From CAYYFV01 sp965660075 (GTDB lineage: Bacteria; Patescibacteriota; Gracilibacteria; UBA1369; GCA-2718715): a stretch of 16,389 nt of DNA. The position numbers and the translations under genes were made by a program. The notes under the pieces are model-generated. The model was not told the DNA's origin. It did not search any database and saw only the letters and a program-made list of their open reading frames with translations. The stretch spans positions 1 through 16,389 of the forward strand of contig CBFHYO010000012.1 of NCBI GenBank assembly GCA_965660075.1, given 5' to 3'. Below, piece by piece: positions 1 to 7,019 of the stretch. Positions within the stretch are counted from its first letter, which is position 1; every line of letters begins with the position of its first letter.

Positions 1-659
1 ACAGACATTTCTAGTACAGGCGCAATTAATTTAGAAACATAAGCTTCATCAGAAATTTTTTCGGGATAAGCCACGATCATATTTCCTTCGACAACTACAG
101 ATGGCAAGCCAAAAGATTCGATATTAAACTGCAACTGCACACTCGCATCTGTCACCAAAATAATGCGTTTACGTATTTTGGAGGATAATTTAGCAAACAA
201 TTCATCTTTAAAATCTTTTCGTAATTCGGAGATTGGTTTTGGTTGTAAAAATTCTTGAATTTTTTCTTCTTCTAAATCATCTGGCAAACTCTGACGGATT
301 TGTTTTAAACGCTCTTCATCTTTTTCTAGTGCTTCTAGAGAGTCGAACAATAAAGGTGTTAATCGCTCTACAATTTCGGATGGAAAATCCAAATAAGAAG
401 GATCCGCATATAAAGTTTTAAGAGTTACATTTGTGGCAACTCGAAAATCATTTTCCGAGTGGAAATCACGTAAAAATATTTCGCCACGACTAGCAACTAG
501 CTCTTTGTAACCTTGTTGAGCAGCCAGTGCTACATTCACATAATAGTTATGTTTGAATATCTGCAAATAAAAAACTTTAGAGACAATCATAAAAAACACA
601 ACTATAAACAAAATACTCAATTCGGTTAGTCGTTTATTAGTTTCGAAATTATCTCTCAA
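1..659 (-). CDS. Class B penicillin-binding protein (FtsI/PBP2 type), N-terminal part, runs off left edge
   Basis: An open frame of 219 codons without a stop continues past the left edge. It shows one N-terminal membrane segment (about residues 14-32, LSILFIVVFFMIVSKVF), then the class B PBP N-terminal signature RGEIFLRD (58-65), VATN (74-77) and YADP (84-87). These match the pedestal/dimerisation domain of FtsI/MrdA-type peptidoglycan transpeptidases, which cross-link cell-wall peptides on the outer face of the membrane. The catalytic SxxK domain would lie outside the window, so FtsI and PBP2 cannot be told apart. The start is the TTG at 657-659: an in-frame TAA lies four codons upstream, and the next ATG falls inside the membrane helix. 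The middle (about 105-165) is unusually charged and Glu/Lys-rich. Divergent from the M16 peptidase gene. Confidence 0.82.
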   Translation of the reverse strand, partial: MRDNFETNKRLTELSILFIVVFFMIVSKVFYLQIFKHNYYVNVALAAQQGYKELVASRGEIFLRDFHSENDFRVATNVTLKTLYADPSYLDFPSEIVERLTPLLFDSLEALEKDEERLKQIRQSLPDDLEEEKIQEFLQPKPISELRKDFKDELFAKLSSKIRKRIILVTDASVQLQFNIESFGLPSVVVEGNMIVAYPEKISDEAYVSKLIAPVLEMS

Positions 660-775
660 AATAAAATTTTAAATACCCACAAATTCTATCACAAAGGCAA
701 GAAAAAACCACAAAAAACATTTGCAAACAAGGCAATAAATGTTAATTTTTATGAAGTTACGTTAATCATAAACGA
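660..775. promoter_or_regulatory. Divergent intergenic region between PBP and M16 peptidase genes
   Basis: A 116-bp AT-rich spacer must hold promoters for both directions. On the minus strand, TAGAAT (688 down to 683) preceded by TGA forms an extended -10-like element 23 bp before the TTG start of the PBP gene. On the plus strand, TTGCAA (721-726) could be a -35 for the peptidase gene, but no good -10 lies at 17 bp; the best is TAATTT at 743-748 with an upstream TG. Both assignments are tentative. No Shine-Dalgarno sequence precedes either start. Confidence 0.35.
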
Positions 776-2038
776 ATGTCGAATACCCATAAAAAAGTCT
801 TAGAAAACAATCTAAGGTTGATTGTTCATTCTATGCCAGGTTCAAAATCTTGTAACACACTAGTATTAGTTGGTGCAGGATCTAGATACGAAACACTTGA
901 ACAAAATGGAATTGCACACTTTTTAGAACACATGTTCTTTAAAGGGGCAAAACATTACAAAAACACAAAAGAAGTCTCCGAAGCAATCGATGGAGTTGGA
1001 GGAGAATTTAACGCATTCACAGCCAAAGAATATGCCGGTTACTATGTAAAAGTTGCCAAGCAACACGTTGAAACATCTATGAATGTACTATCAGACATGA
1101 TGCTCAATGCAACATTCGAAAAAGAAGAAATCGAAAAAGAACGTGGGGTAATCCTAGAAGAATACAACATGTATCAAGATACCCCAATGTACCAAGCAAG
1201 CTGGGATTTCGAAAAACATCTTTTTGGAGACCACCCAATGGGTCGTGATCAAATAGGTACTAAAGAATTAATAAAATCGGTCACTCAAGAGCAATTTTTT
1301 GACTTTCAAAAAAAATTATACACTCCAGACAACACTGTTATTTGTTTAGTTGGCGATTTTGAATCAGAAGAAGGCTTTCAACTTTTAGAAAAATACTTTC
1401 AATTTCCAAATACAAACAAACAACTCGAATTCGAACCGCTCAAGCTCGAAAAAAACAAACCAGAAATCCATGTGATCAACAAAAAAACTGAGCAAGCACA
1501 CTTAGTTCTTGGCTTTCCATCGATAAGCAACAAAGACCCTAAAAAATGGGCTGCAAAAGTTTTAGCAACAGCTCTTGGCGGCAATATGTCATCGAGAATG
1601 TTTCTAAATATTCGAGAAGCCAAAGGGCTATGTTACTACATTCACACAGACTGTGATTTATTCTCGGACTGTGGCTCGTTCTCAACCAGAGCTGGAGTAG
1701 ATACAACACGCGCTCAAGACGCAATAACAGCAATCGAAAACGAATACAAAAAAGCACGCAAAGACGGTATTACTCAAAAAGAACTCGATAAATCTAAAGC
1801 CTATTTACTTGGTAAAATGCTACTGCGAATGGAAGATAGCGAATACCAAGCACACTTTTTAGCTCACCAAGAACTCATCCAAAACGAACTCAAATCAGCT
1901 GATCAAATAAAGGAAATTATTGACAATATAACCCTCGATCAGGTAAATACATTAGCAAAAGAACTTTTAGATCCAAATAAATTACACCTAACAATTATTG
2001 GACCATATAAAGAAGATCAATTTACATTTACTAACTAA
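776..2038 (+). CDS. M16 family zinc metallopeptidase (processing-peptidase-like)
   Basis: A 420-residue M16B peptidase of normal single-chain length, made of two roughly 200-residue halves. The inverted zinc motif HFLEH is at 48-52, with His48 and His52 as ligands and Glu51 as catalytic base. The distal ligand is Glu128 or Glu129 in ERGVILEEY, about 77 residues downstream as the family requires. GGEFNAFTAKEY (75-86) is also typical. The second half carries REAKGLCYYIHTD followed by SDCGSFSTRAGV, matching the substrate-embracing partner domain. Family members such as B. subtilis YmxG and mitochondrial processing peptidase cut peptides inside a clamshell. There is no signal peptide, so it probably acts in the cytoplasm. 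It is followed 10 bp later by ndk and is likely cotranscribed with it. The natural substrate cannot be told from sequence. Confidence 0.93.
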   Translation: MSNTHKKVLENNLRLIVHSMPGSKSCNTLVLVGAGSRYETLEQNGIAHFLEHMFFKGAKHYKNTKEVSEAIDGVGGEFNAFTAKEYAGYYVKVAKQHVETSMNVLSDMMLNATFEKEEIEKERGVILEEYNMYQDTPMYQASWDFEKHLFGDHPMGRDQIGTKELIKSVTQEQFFDFQKKLYTPDNTVICLVGDFESEEGFQLLEKYFQFPNTNKQLEFEPLKLEKNKPEIHVINKKTEQAHLVLGFPSISNKDPKKWAAKVLATALGGNMSSRMFLNIREAKGLCYYIHTDCDLFSDCGSFSTRAGVDTTRAQDAITAIENEYKKARKDGITQKELDKSKAYLLGKMLLRMEDSEYQAHFLAHQELIQNELKSADQIKEIIDNITLDQVNTLAKELLDPNKLHLTIIGPYKEDQFTFTN

Positions 2039-2048
2039 CTATTAAATT

Positions 2049-2531
2049 ATGAATTTTAAAGGAATTCACGAAAAAACTTTAGTACTTATCAAACCAGATG
2101 CAATCCAAAGAGGTTTGGTCGGTGATATTATGACAAGATTCGAAAAAAAAGGACTTAAAGTAGTAGGTCTTAAAATGATGAGATTAGACGAAGCAGTTCT
2201 ACGTGAACACTACGCTCACATTGCAGAAAAACCATTTTTCCCAGGCATCTCTAAATTCATGCAAAGCTCTCCAGTTGTTGCAATTTGTTTAGAAGGTCTA
2301 GAAGTAGTAAATGCAGTAAGACTAATAACAGGTATCACAAAAGCACGTGAAGCAGAAGCGGGTTCAATCCGTGGGGATTTCGCAATGAGTGTTGCTTGTA
2401 ACGTTATTCACGCATCAGACTCAGTAGAAAATGCTCAAAAAGAAGTGGAAAGATTTTTCACAGACAAAGAAATTCACGAATACCTAAAATCAGAATACGA
2501 ATTTGTATACGTTCAAGACGAAAGAGAATAA
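2049..2531 (+). CDS. ndk: Nucleoside diphosphate kinase
   Basis: A 160-residue NDP kinase that transfers the gamma phosphate of ATP to nucleoside diphosphates through a phosphohistidine. The N-terminal strand KTLVLIKPDAIQRGLVG (9-25) contains the conserved Lys15. The nucleotide-binding Arg is in GSIRGDF (105-111). The active-site loop NVIHASDS (118-125) supplies His121, the phosphorylated residue. It is slightly longer than the usual 130-150 residues: about six extra residues at the N-terminus, and a C-terminal extension ending EFVYVQDERE, as seen in long bacterial and archaeal-type enzymes. The ATG at 2049 has no Shine-Dalgarno sequence. It lies 10 bp after the peptidase gene, so reinitiation or coupling is plausible. 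A strong terminator follows. Confidence 0.97.
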   Translation: MNFKGIHEKTLVLIKPDAIQRGLVGDIMTRFEKKGLKVVGLKMMRLDEAVLREHYAHIAEKPFFPGISKFMQSSPVVAICLEGLEVVNAVRLITGITKAREAEAGSIRGDFAMSVACNVIHASDSVENAQKEVERFFTDKEIHEYLKSEYEFVYVQDERE

Positions 2532-2552
2532 AAACTCAACAAAGATCAATTC

Positions 2553-2580
2553 AAAACCTAGTTTAACCGCTAGGTTTTTT
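2553..2580 (+). terminator. Rho-independent terminator after ndk
   Basis: AAAACCTAG (2553-2561) pairs perfectly with CTAGGTTTT (2570-2578) around an 8-nt loop and runs into a T tract to 2581. It lies 22 bp after the ndk stop and closes the peptidase-ndk unit. Confidence 0.85.
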
Positions 2581-2618
2581 TATGAAAAGTTAAATAGGTT
2601 TTTTTGTAAAAAGTTAAA
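2571..2618 (+). repeat. 24-bp tandem duplication downstream of the ndk terminator
   Basis: Two adjacent 24-bp units, 2571-2594 and 2595-2618, each begin TAGGTTTTTTT and end AAAAGTTAAA, with two mismatches. The first unit contains the right arm and T tract of the ndk terminator, so the second copy is a leftover half terminator without its left arm. It looks like a replication-slippage duplication. Confidence 0.75.
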
Positions 2619-2735
2619 TTGGAACTCAAACTTAAAAAGGCCAAATATTTTATTTGCGGGGTATTTAAAATATGTCCAAATAAACTTTTTGGATTTTTAA
2701 AAAGCATAAGTTAAAATATAAAAAAACCCCTATAA
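2619..2735 (+). promoter_or_regulatory. Promoter region of the DUF192 gene, with a second weak hairpin
   Basis: TTGGAT (2689-2694), 17 bp, then TAAAAT (2712-2717) form a candidate sigma-70-type promoter. The -10 ends 18 bp before the ATG at 2736, giving a leader of about 12 nt. The -35 overlaps the right arm of a small hairpin, TCCAAA (2675-2680) with TTTGGA (2688-2693), followed by TTTTT. That hairpin could act as a backup terminator for ndk readthrough. An apparent 65-codon frame at 2503-2700 spans the ndk terminator and is not considered a gene. Confidence 0.45.
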
Positions 2736-3632
2736 ATGCATAAAGCATATATTTCAATTCAAACACCAGACTTTGATAAGTGCCGACTTTTGAAACAATT
2801 TGTTTTACTACTCAAAAACAATGATTTTCAGATTCGAAAAACCTCTGATTTTTATTTAATTCAAGACAAAAATAAAAACTTCTATCACAACCAAGCACTA
2901 ATAATAAACACAAATTTAGACTTACAAGAGTTTCAAAAAGTCCTAATGTCCATGGCAGAATTTGTTTGCAAAAAACTCACAGATCATTTCGAAATAGAAG
3001 TTGTAAGTTTTTATGATCATAAGCAACAAAAAACAGTATCCCTTAGTCCAAAACACAACCTAGAGCACTACATAGCTTTTCAAGAAATAGACCCTCAGTT
3101 TCTAATGCAAAAAGCCAACATATCGGCTCATCAGATAGCTCCCCTTGTAGAGGTAATAAACCGCAACACTATTCAAAAAATATTAAACGCAAGCTTATTA
3201 ATTATTATTTTACTACTCACACTCAATAGTAAATTTGTTAAAGCGGTGCACATTCAAGATAAGCAATTCGAAGTAGAAATTGCAGACACAATAGAAAAAA
3301 GACGCCAAGGACTTGCAGACAGACAAAGTCTCGATGCAAACCAAGGAATGTTATTTATTTACCCTCTAGCACAAACTCCGAAATTCTGGACAAAAAACAT
3401 GCACTTTGCCATAGACATAATCTTCTTAGACAAAAACATGACAGTCACCAAAATCTACGAAAACACTCTTCCATGCAAGTTAGATCCATGTGCAATCTAC
3501 CCAGGAACTCAAAACACACAATATGTTCTGGAACTAAACGCTTACCAAGCTAAAAATCACAACATTAAAGTTGGAGACCAATTAGAGCTAAAAACCAGCT
3601 TAAAAGTTTTAAACAAAAACCTCTCAATCTAA
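2736..3632 (+). CDS. Membrane-anchored DUF192 protein with an HPPK-like N-terminal half
   Basis: A 298-residue protein in three parts. Residues 172-287 are a clear DUF192 domain (COG1430): RRQGLADRQSLDANQGMLF, FWTKNMHFAIDIIFLD, and YVLELNA near the end. DUF192 has no established biochemical function and is usually exported. Residues 148-165 (ILNASLLIIILLLTLN) form one membrane segment, so DUF192 should face outward and the N-terminal half inward. The N-terminal 1-125 follows the HPPK (FolK) order: strand AYISIQT; helix; NFYHNQALIINTNLDLQEF resembling the 'FlNav..veT.L' block; EIEVVSF in place of the DLDIL metal motif; then a tail ending IAFQEIDPQF like 'FVL.PL.EI.P'. The two catalytic aspartates appear to be Glu86 and Glu88. 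The DUF192 call is firm; the HPPK relation is my inference. Confidence 0.85.
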   Translation: MHKAYISIQTPDFDKCRLLKQFVLLLKNNDFQIRKTSDFYLIQDKNKNFYHNQALIINTNLDLQEFQKVLMSMAEFVCKKLTDHFEIEVVSFYDHKQQKTVSLSPKHNLEHYIAFQEIDPQFLMQKANISAHQIAPLVEVINRNTIQKILNASLLIIILLLTLNSKFVKAVHIQDKQFEVEIADTIEKRRQGLADRQSLDANQGMLFIYPLAQTPKFWTKNMHFAIDIIFLDKNMTVTKIYENTLPCKLDPCAIYPGTQNTQYVLELNAYQAKNHNIKVGDQLELKTSLKVLNKNLSI

Positions 3633-3686
3633 ATTCAAAAGATACACTTGTGTTTAAAGCACAAACAAAAGTCTTTCAAATCTCCT
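3633..3686. other. 54-bp gap between convergent genes
   Basis: It separates the stop codons of the DUF192 gene and the secreted-protein gene. Only a weak 5-bp inverted repeat (TTGTG with CACAA) is visible and there is no convincing T tract, so no terminator is called. Confidence 0.4.
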
Positions 3687-6305
3687 CTAGCGCTCTAAAC
3701 GAGAAAATACTGGCAAACCTTGGGAATCAGCATAAAACAACATAAACGACCGTTGTTTGTTTTTTGGAAAGTTATTTTGTTCAGACACTGGAGAATATTT
3801 AATATCAAAACCTAAACGTTCAGGCATAAAACAAAGTTTATCTAAAGAAAAACCATTATTTGTATTAAAAAAGTTACGACCAATTTGAGTACCAGTACTG
3901 GCACCATCACAGTTCAAGAGATTAAGTGCACCATTTTCTCTTTCCACATTCAACACAAGTGGAGAATATCTGAGTAAATTAAGATCTTCCTGTTGGGCCA
4001 ACACCAAATTTTCATCATTGACCAATCTTCCATCGGCAAATTTAGCAGGACTATAGCCTGCCTCACCAACATTTCCAGAGCTTCTAGAGCAACCAGAGCA
4101 ATTATTAGAAACCAATTGACCATTAAACACTAATTGATTATAAGATTTGGACTCTGTCACATCGCCTATACCAACTTCGGCCAGGTTATCATTTACTGCT
4201 AAATTAACATCTTCAAGTCCATCTACACTCATCATATTACGATCCAAATAAGCAAATAAGTTCAAAATTTGAGTCACTCCATAATCTACATACATTCGAC
4301 CACCAACTCCCTCTTTATTTGCTAAAACAACAACACCAAATGGATTTTCAGAAGTAAAATCCTCATCCACAAAAACATCGAACCCACGCAACACAACAGT
4401 TTTTATAGATTCTTGATTCAAACCAAAAACTCCAGAATACACATCGGATAATTTAATAAAGTCACGATCCACCAGAGCCTTTTCAATAACTATTAACTCT
4501 TGAGAATCAAACCTACAAGCATTCGAATTTAACTGATTAAGGGTACAAGTCCCAAACTGATTTGTAGCTAACTCACGATTAATTAAACTCTTAAATTTTG
4601 CATAGTTAGTAGCGGTTGTGACATCTTTATCATCAAAAACAGAATTAAAAGCCCTATCTTGAATAAAACCTTTCATAAAAGACTCAAACGACTCAAAATT
4701 ATTAGAACGAACCATAGAAGCCATTAATTTAGATTCGACAGTTTGACCAGATACATCGAATGGATATTCTACATTCACATCTACACTAGTAGCTAATATA
4801 TTATCAGGTACAGTGTTCAAGTGCTTTGTAATATTTAATTTTAGTGGAATTACAAACTCATTATCACCCATGTCATAATCAGAACTTATTCTAAAAGCAG
4901 GAGTAAAACTTGGGTCCACCACTTGAGCTTGATCAACAATTGGCAATGGATCCTCTTCACTCGCTACATCCGGCAAAATTGCTTGTGCTTGCAAATTCAG
5001 CAGATCATTATCAGAAGCACCTAAGTTAATTTCGTATGCAAAAGTATTTTCAACTGGTAACTCACCACGAAAAATCTTTACACCTAAAGTAAAGTCATCC
5101 TCTGTATTCAAATCAGAATTATAATCAAACTCAACCCCCTCTCGATACGCATCCCGAACTTGATCGAATGAATCAAAATCACCCTTAGAAATATAAACTT
5201 CATAGGGTGTGTCGAACACTAAAGAAACATCCGAAATAGGAAAAAACTGTGGATTAATCGAAGGATCATCGGAATACATTTTCAAATATGCAACATTTAA
5301 ATCTCCACCAACAGTGCTCAAAAAAGACTTCAAGCTAGTACCATCAACAACATATTGATTCTTTTGCATATCATAAGTAAAAGCCCCATCAGAACCTAAG
5401 ACATTTAAAAAGTCATCTCTATGATTTTCACAATTATTTATATCCAAATCCAAATCACTAGTAAACCGATCAACACCATTTATAGTTCTTTGATCATCAA
5501 AGATTAAACAAAATTTAAATGGTGAAGCATGAAAAAACTGCGAAACATTTTTTTTAGGATCAGTCTTACTAAAAAGTTTTAGTATAATTTGCTGATCTGT
5601 ATTAGAGCCATTTGCATATTTTGGACCATCACCAGATATGCTTTCTATAACGGGAAAAAAATCATAATTCACATCTGGAACAGCTATAGCAACATCTTTA
5701 AAATCTATATAACCATAGTGAGAATTCCACGCATAACCCTTTAAATAATAATAATCATCTAGACCCTTAACAGGCTTAGCAAAATCCACCTCAACACCAT
5801 ATTGCTGTGTATTACAATGATCAGAATCATACGCAATAGAATCATCTCTCTCACAATTCATTTTAATCCATCCAGCATTATCACCCCAAATATAACCAAG
5901 TAACTTAGCTACAGGTTTACCATTAACTAGTTTCTTTTCGATATTAACACCATATTCAAAATTACTATTCACAACCACTCCAGAATTTAATTTTCGAGTC
6001 GGATTTTGAGGGTCTATTCTTGCAGCTAAACTCAACCACCCAAGGTTCTGATTCCAAGCCCAACCATCCGAAACATACTCACCCATTCCCACAGGACGAA
6101 TACAACCTTTGTATTCAAAATCAATCGGAGCATTAAAAAGTATTCTGTTAAAATCGAAATTACTAGGAGCTAAATTGTTTGTGTTCCCTCCAATCAAAAT
6201 ACAACCAGGTCCAGCAGCAAACACACTAGAAATCGGACTCTGAACAGAGCCAATTAAAATGAGACAAAAGAACAAAATAACATTAAGTAAAGGGCTTTTT
6301 TGCAT
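3687..6305 (-). CDS. Large secreted surface protein with GW-type repeats, unknown function
   Basis: An 872-residue exported protein. The N-terminus (1-31) is a Sec signal peptide: MQKS, a long hydrophobic core, then SSVFAA before GPGC. The Cys four residues later is not in a lipobox. Three spaced motifs follow: DGWAWNQNLGWLSL (80-93), GYIWGDNAGWIKMNC (about 137-151) and GYAWNSHYGYIDF (190-202). The first two are each followed by a YGVxV/YGVxI strand. Such motifs are widespread in secreted CPR proteins of unknown role. The rest is Asp/Asn-rich and beta-like, with scattered cysteines. A segment at about 665-740 (YLDRNMMSVDG to QLVFNGQLVSNNC) resembles another conserved block of CPR surface proteins. 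I chose ATG at 6303-6305; a TTG two codons upstream (6311) is the alternative. The stop is TAG. Divergent from HU. Function is not assignable. Confidence 0.85.
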   Translation of the reverse strand: MQKSPLLNVILFFCLILIGSVQSPISSVFAAGPGCILIGGNTNNLAPSNFDFNRILFNAPIDFEYKGCIRPVGMGEYVSDGWAWNQNLGWLSLAARIDPQNPTRKLNSGVVVNSNFEYGVNIEKKLVNGKPVAKLLGYIWGDNAGWIKMNCERDDSIAYDSDHCNTQQYGVEVDFAKPVKGLDDYYYLKGYAWNSHYGYIDFKDVAIAVPDVNYDFFPVIESISGDGPKYANGSNTDQQIILKLFSKTDPKKNVSQFFHASPFKFCLIFDDQRTINGVDRFTSDLDLDINNCENHRDDFLNVLGSDGAFTYDMQKNQYVVDGTSLKSFLSTVGGDLNVAYLKMYSDDPSINPQFFPISDVSLVFDTPYEVYISKGDFDSFDQVRDAYREGVEFDYNSDLNTEDDFTLGVKIFRGELPVENTFAYEINLGASDNDLLNLQAQAILPDVASEEDPLPIVDQAQVVDPSFTPAFRISSDYDMGDNEFVIPLKLNITKHLNTVPDNILATSVDVNVEYPFDVSGQTVESKLMASMVRSNNFESFESFMKGFIQDRAFNSVFDDKDVTTATNYAKFKSLINRELATNQFGTCTLNQLNSNACRFDSQELIVIEKALVDRDFIKLSDVYSGVFGLNQESIKTVVLRGFDVFVDEDFTSENPFGVVVLANKEGVGGRMYVDYGVTQILNLFAYLDRNMMSVDGLEDVNLAVNDNLAEVGIGDVTESKSYNQLVFNGQLVSNNCSGCSRSSGNVGEAGYSPAKFADGRLVNDENLVLAQQEDLNLLRYSPLVLNVERENGALNLLNCDGASTGTQIGRNFFNTNNGFSLDKLCFMPERLGFDIKYSPVSEQNNFPKNKQRSFMLFYADSQGLPVFSRLER

Positions 6306-6598
6306 ACTCAAAAAGTAATTTTGGAATTATTTTTTTAAACTAGACATATTTTATAACAATTTCCAAAAAAAGTCTTTTTAATTTAGAAAAACCAACCAAA
6401 ACAGCTTTACAAAAACAAAAACCGAACGATTGATCGAATGACAACTAAACAACATTTTTTAAAAAAGATAAGTACCCTCGAACCAAAAAACGTCTATACA
6501 AAGTGCTTAATCAATTTTTTTGCAAGAAAAAATCCCTTGCACACAAATAACTCTATAAGTAAATTGGTAGAGAATTTACTCTATAACATGTTTACAAC
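6306..6598. promoter_or_regulatory. Divergent intergenic region between secreted-protein gene and HU gene
   Basis: A 293-bp AT-rich, A-tract-rich spacer, the largest gap in the window, with no RNA gene or additional reading frame that I can support. Near HU there is a perfect 8-bp inverted repeat, AGTAAATT (6558-6565) and AATTTACT (6573-6580), separated by 7 nt. It is flanked by two direct copies of CTCTATAA (6551-6558 and 6579-6586). A poor promoter match is TTGCAC (6537-6542), 17 bp, TAAATT (6560-6565); TATAAG and TATAAC in the direct repeats are alternative -10 boxes. On the minus side, TATAAA/TAAAAT near 6345-6352 could serve the secreted-protein gene. No box is certain. Confidence 0.4.
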
Positions 6599-6874
6599 AT
6601 GACTAAACAAGATCTTATAGCTGCAGCAGCTGCTGCTTCAGGGGTTACTAAAAAAGATTCTCAAGCAGTATTAGACGCTGTTTTAGATACTATCACTTCT
6701 ACATTAGCTAAAGGTGATTCTGTAACTATCACTGGTTTCGGTACTTTCCGTGTTTCAGAAAGAGCTGCAAGAAATGGTGTTAACCCAAGAAACCCACAAG
6801 AAAAAATTTCTATCCCAGCTATGAAACTTCCAGCTTTCAAAGCAGGTAAATCTCTAAAAGACGCTGTTAGATAA
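6599..6874 (+). CDS. hup: HU-family nucleoid DNA-binding protein
   Basis: A 91-residue HU/IHF-family protein of exactly the usual length. It has the N-terminal helical dimer body (MTKQDLIAAAAAASGVTKKD), the hallmark GFGTFRVSERAARNG (46-60), and the DNA-binding arm with RNPQ (64-67), where Pro66 should be the intercalating proline that kinks DNA. It ends KLPAFKAGKSLKDAV. HU binds and bends DNA without sequence specificity, compacting the chromosome and helping replication and transcription. A single HU rather than an IHF subunit is most likely, but the paralogues cannot be separated firmly. Its codons favour T-ending forms (GCT, TCT, ATC/ACT), unlike the A-rich usage of its neighbours, as expected for a highly expressed gene. 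It is monocistronic, with its own terminator. Confidence 0.96.
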   Translation: MTKQDLIAAAAAASGVTKKDSQAVLDAVLDTITSTLAKGDSVTITGFGTFRVSERAARNGVNPRNPQEKISIPAMKLPAFKAGKSLKDAVR

Positions 6875-6895
6875 TTTTTATCCAACAAATCTTGC

Positions 6896-6926
6896 AAAAA
6901 CCTTCTAAATTTAGAAGGTTTTTTTT
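6896..6926 (+). terminator. Strong Rho-independent terminator after HU gene
   Basis: A perfect 28-bp palindrome (6896-6923) has left arm AAAAACCTTCTAAA and right arm TTTAGAAGGTTTTT, with the T run extending to 6926. It begins 21 bp after the HU stop. Its symmetry could allow some termination in both directions. Confidence 0.92.
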
Positions 6927-6969
6927 GAATTTAAAAAAATAAAAAAACAGATAATTACTGCTTATAAAC

Positions 6970-6998
6970 TTGTGAAAAAGAAAAAAATCAACTAAAAT
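6970..6998 (+). promoter_or_regulatory. Candidate promoter of pheS-pheT-queG
   Basis: TTGTGA (6970-6975), 17 bp, TAAAAT (6993-6998), with the ATG of pheS at 7020. The -35 matches TTGACA at four positions and the -10 matches TATAAT at five. The inferred leader is about 15 nt, which leaves no room for a T-box or leader-peptide attenuator. No Shine-Dalgarno sequence precedes the ATG. Confidence 0.6.
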
Positions 6999-7019
6999 TT
7001 ATGAGATTTAAAATCAAAA

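Noticed and set aside
2503..2700. 65-codon frame downstream of ndk
   Set aside because: It overlaps the ndk end and reads through the terminator and tandem repeat; composition is intergenic (Phe/Asn/Lys from A/T runs).
3687..6305. Lipoprotein or dockerin assignment for the secreted protein
   Set aside because: The Cys after the signal peptide is in GPGC, not a lipobox, and the Asp-rich stretches do not form a duplicated dockerin calcium loop.
6875..7019. T-box or leader-peptide attenuator for pheS
   Set aside because: The terminator there belongs to HU, and the likely pheS promoter lies only about 20-50 bp before the start, leaving no room for a leader RNA.
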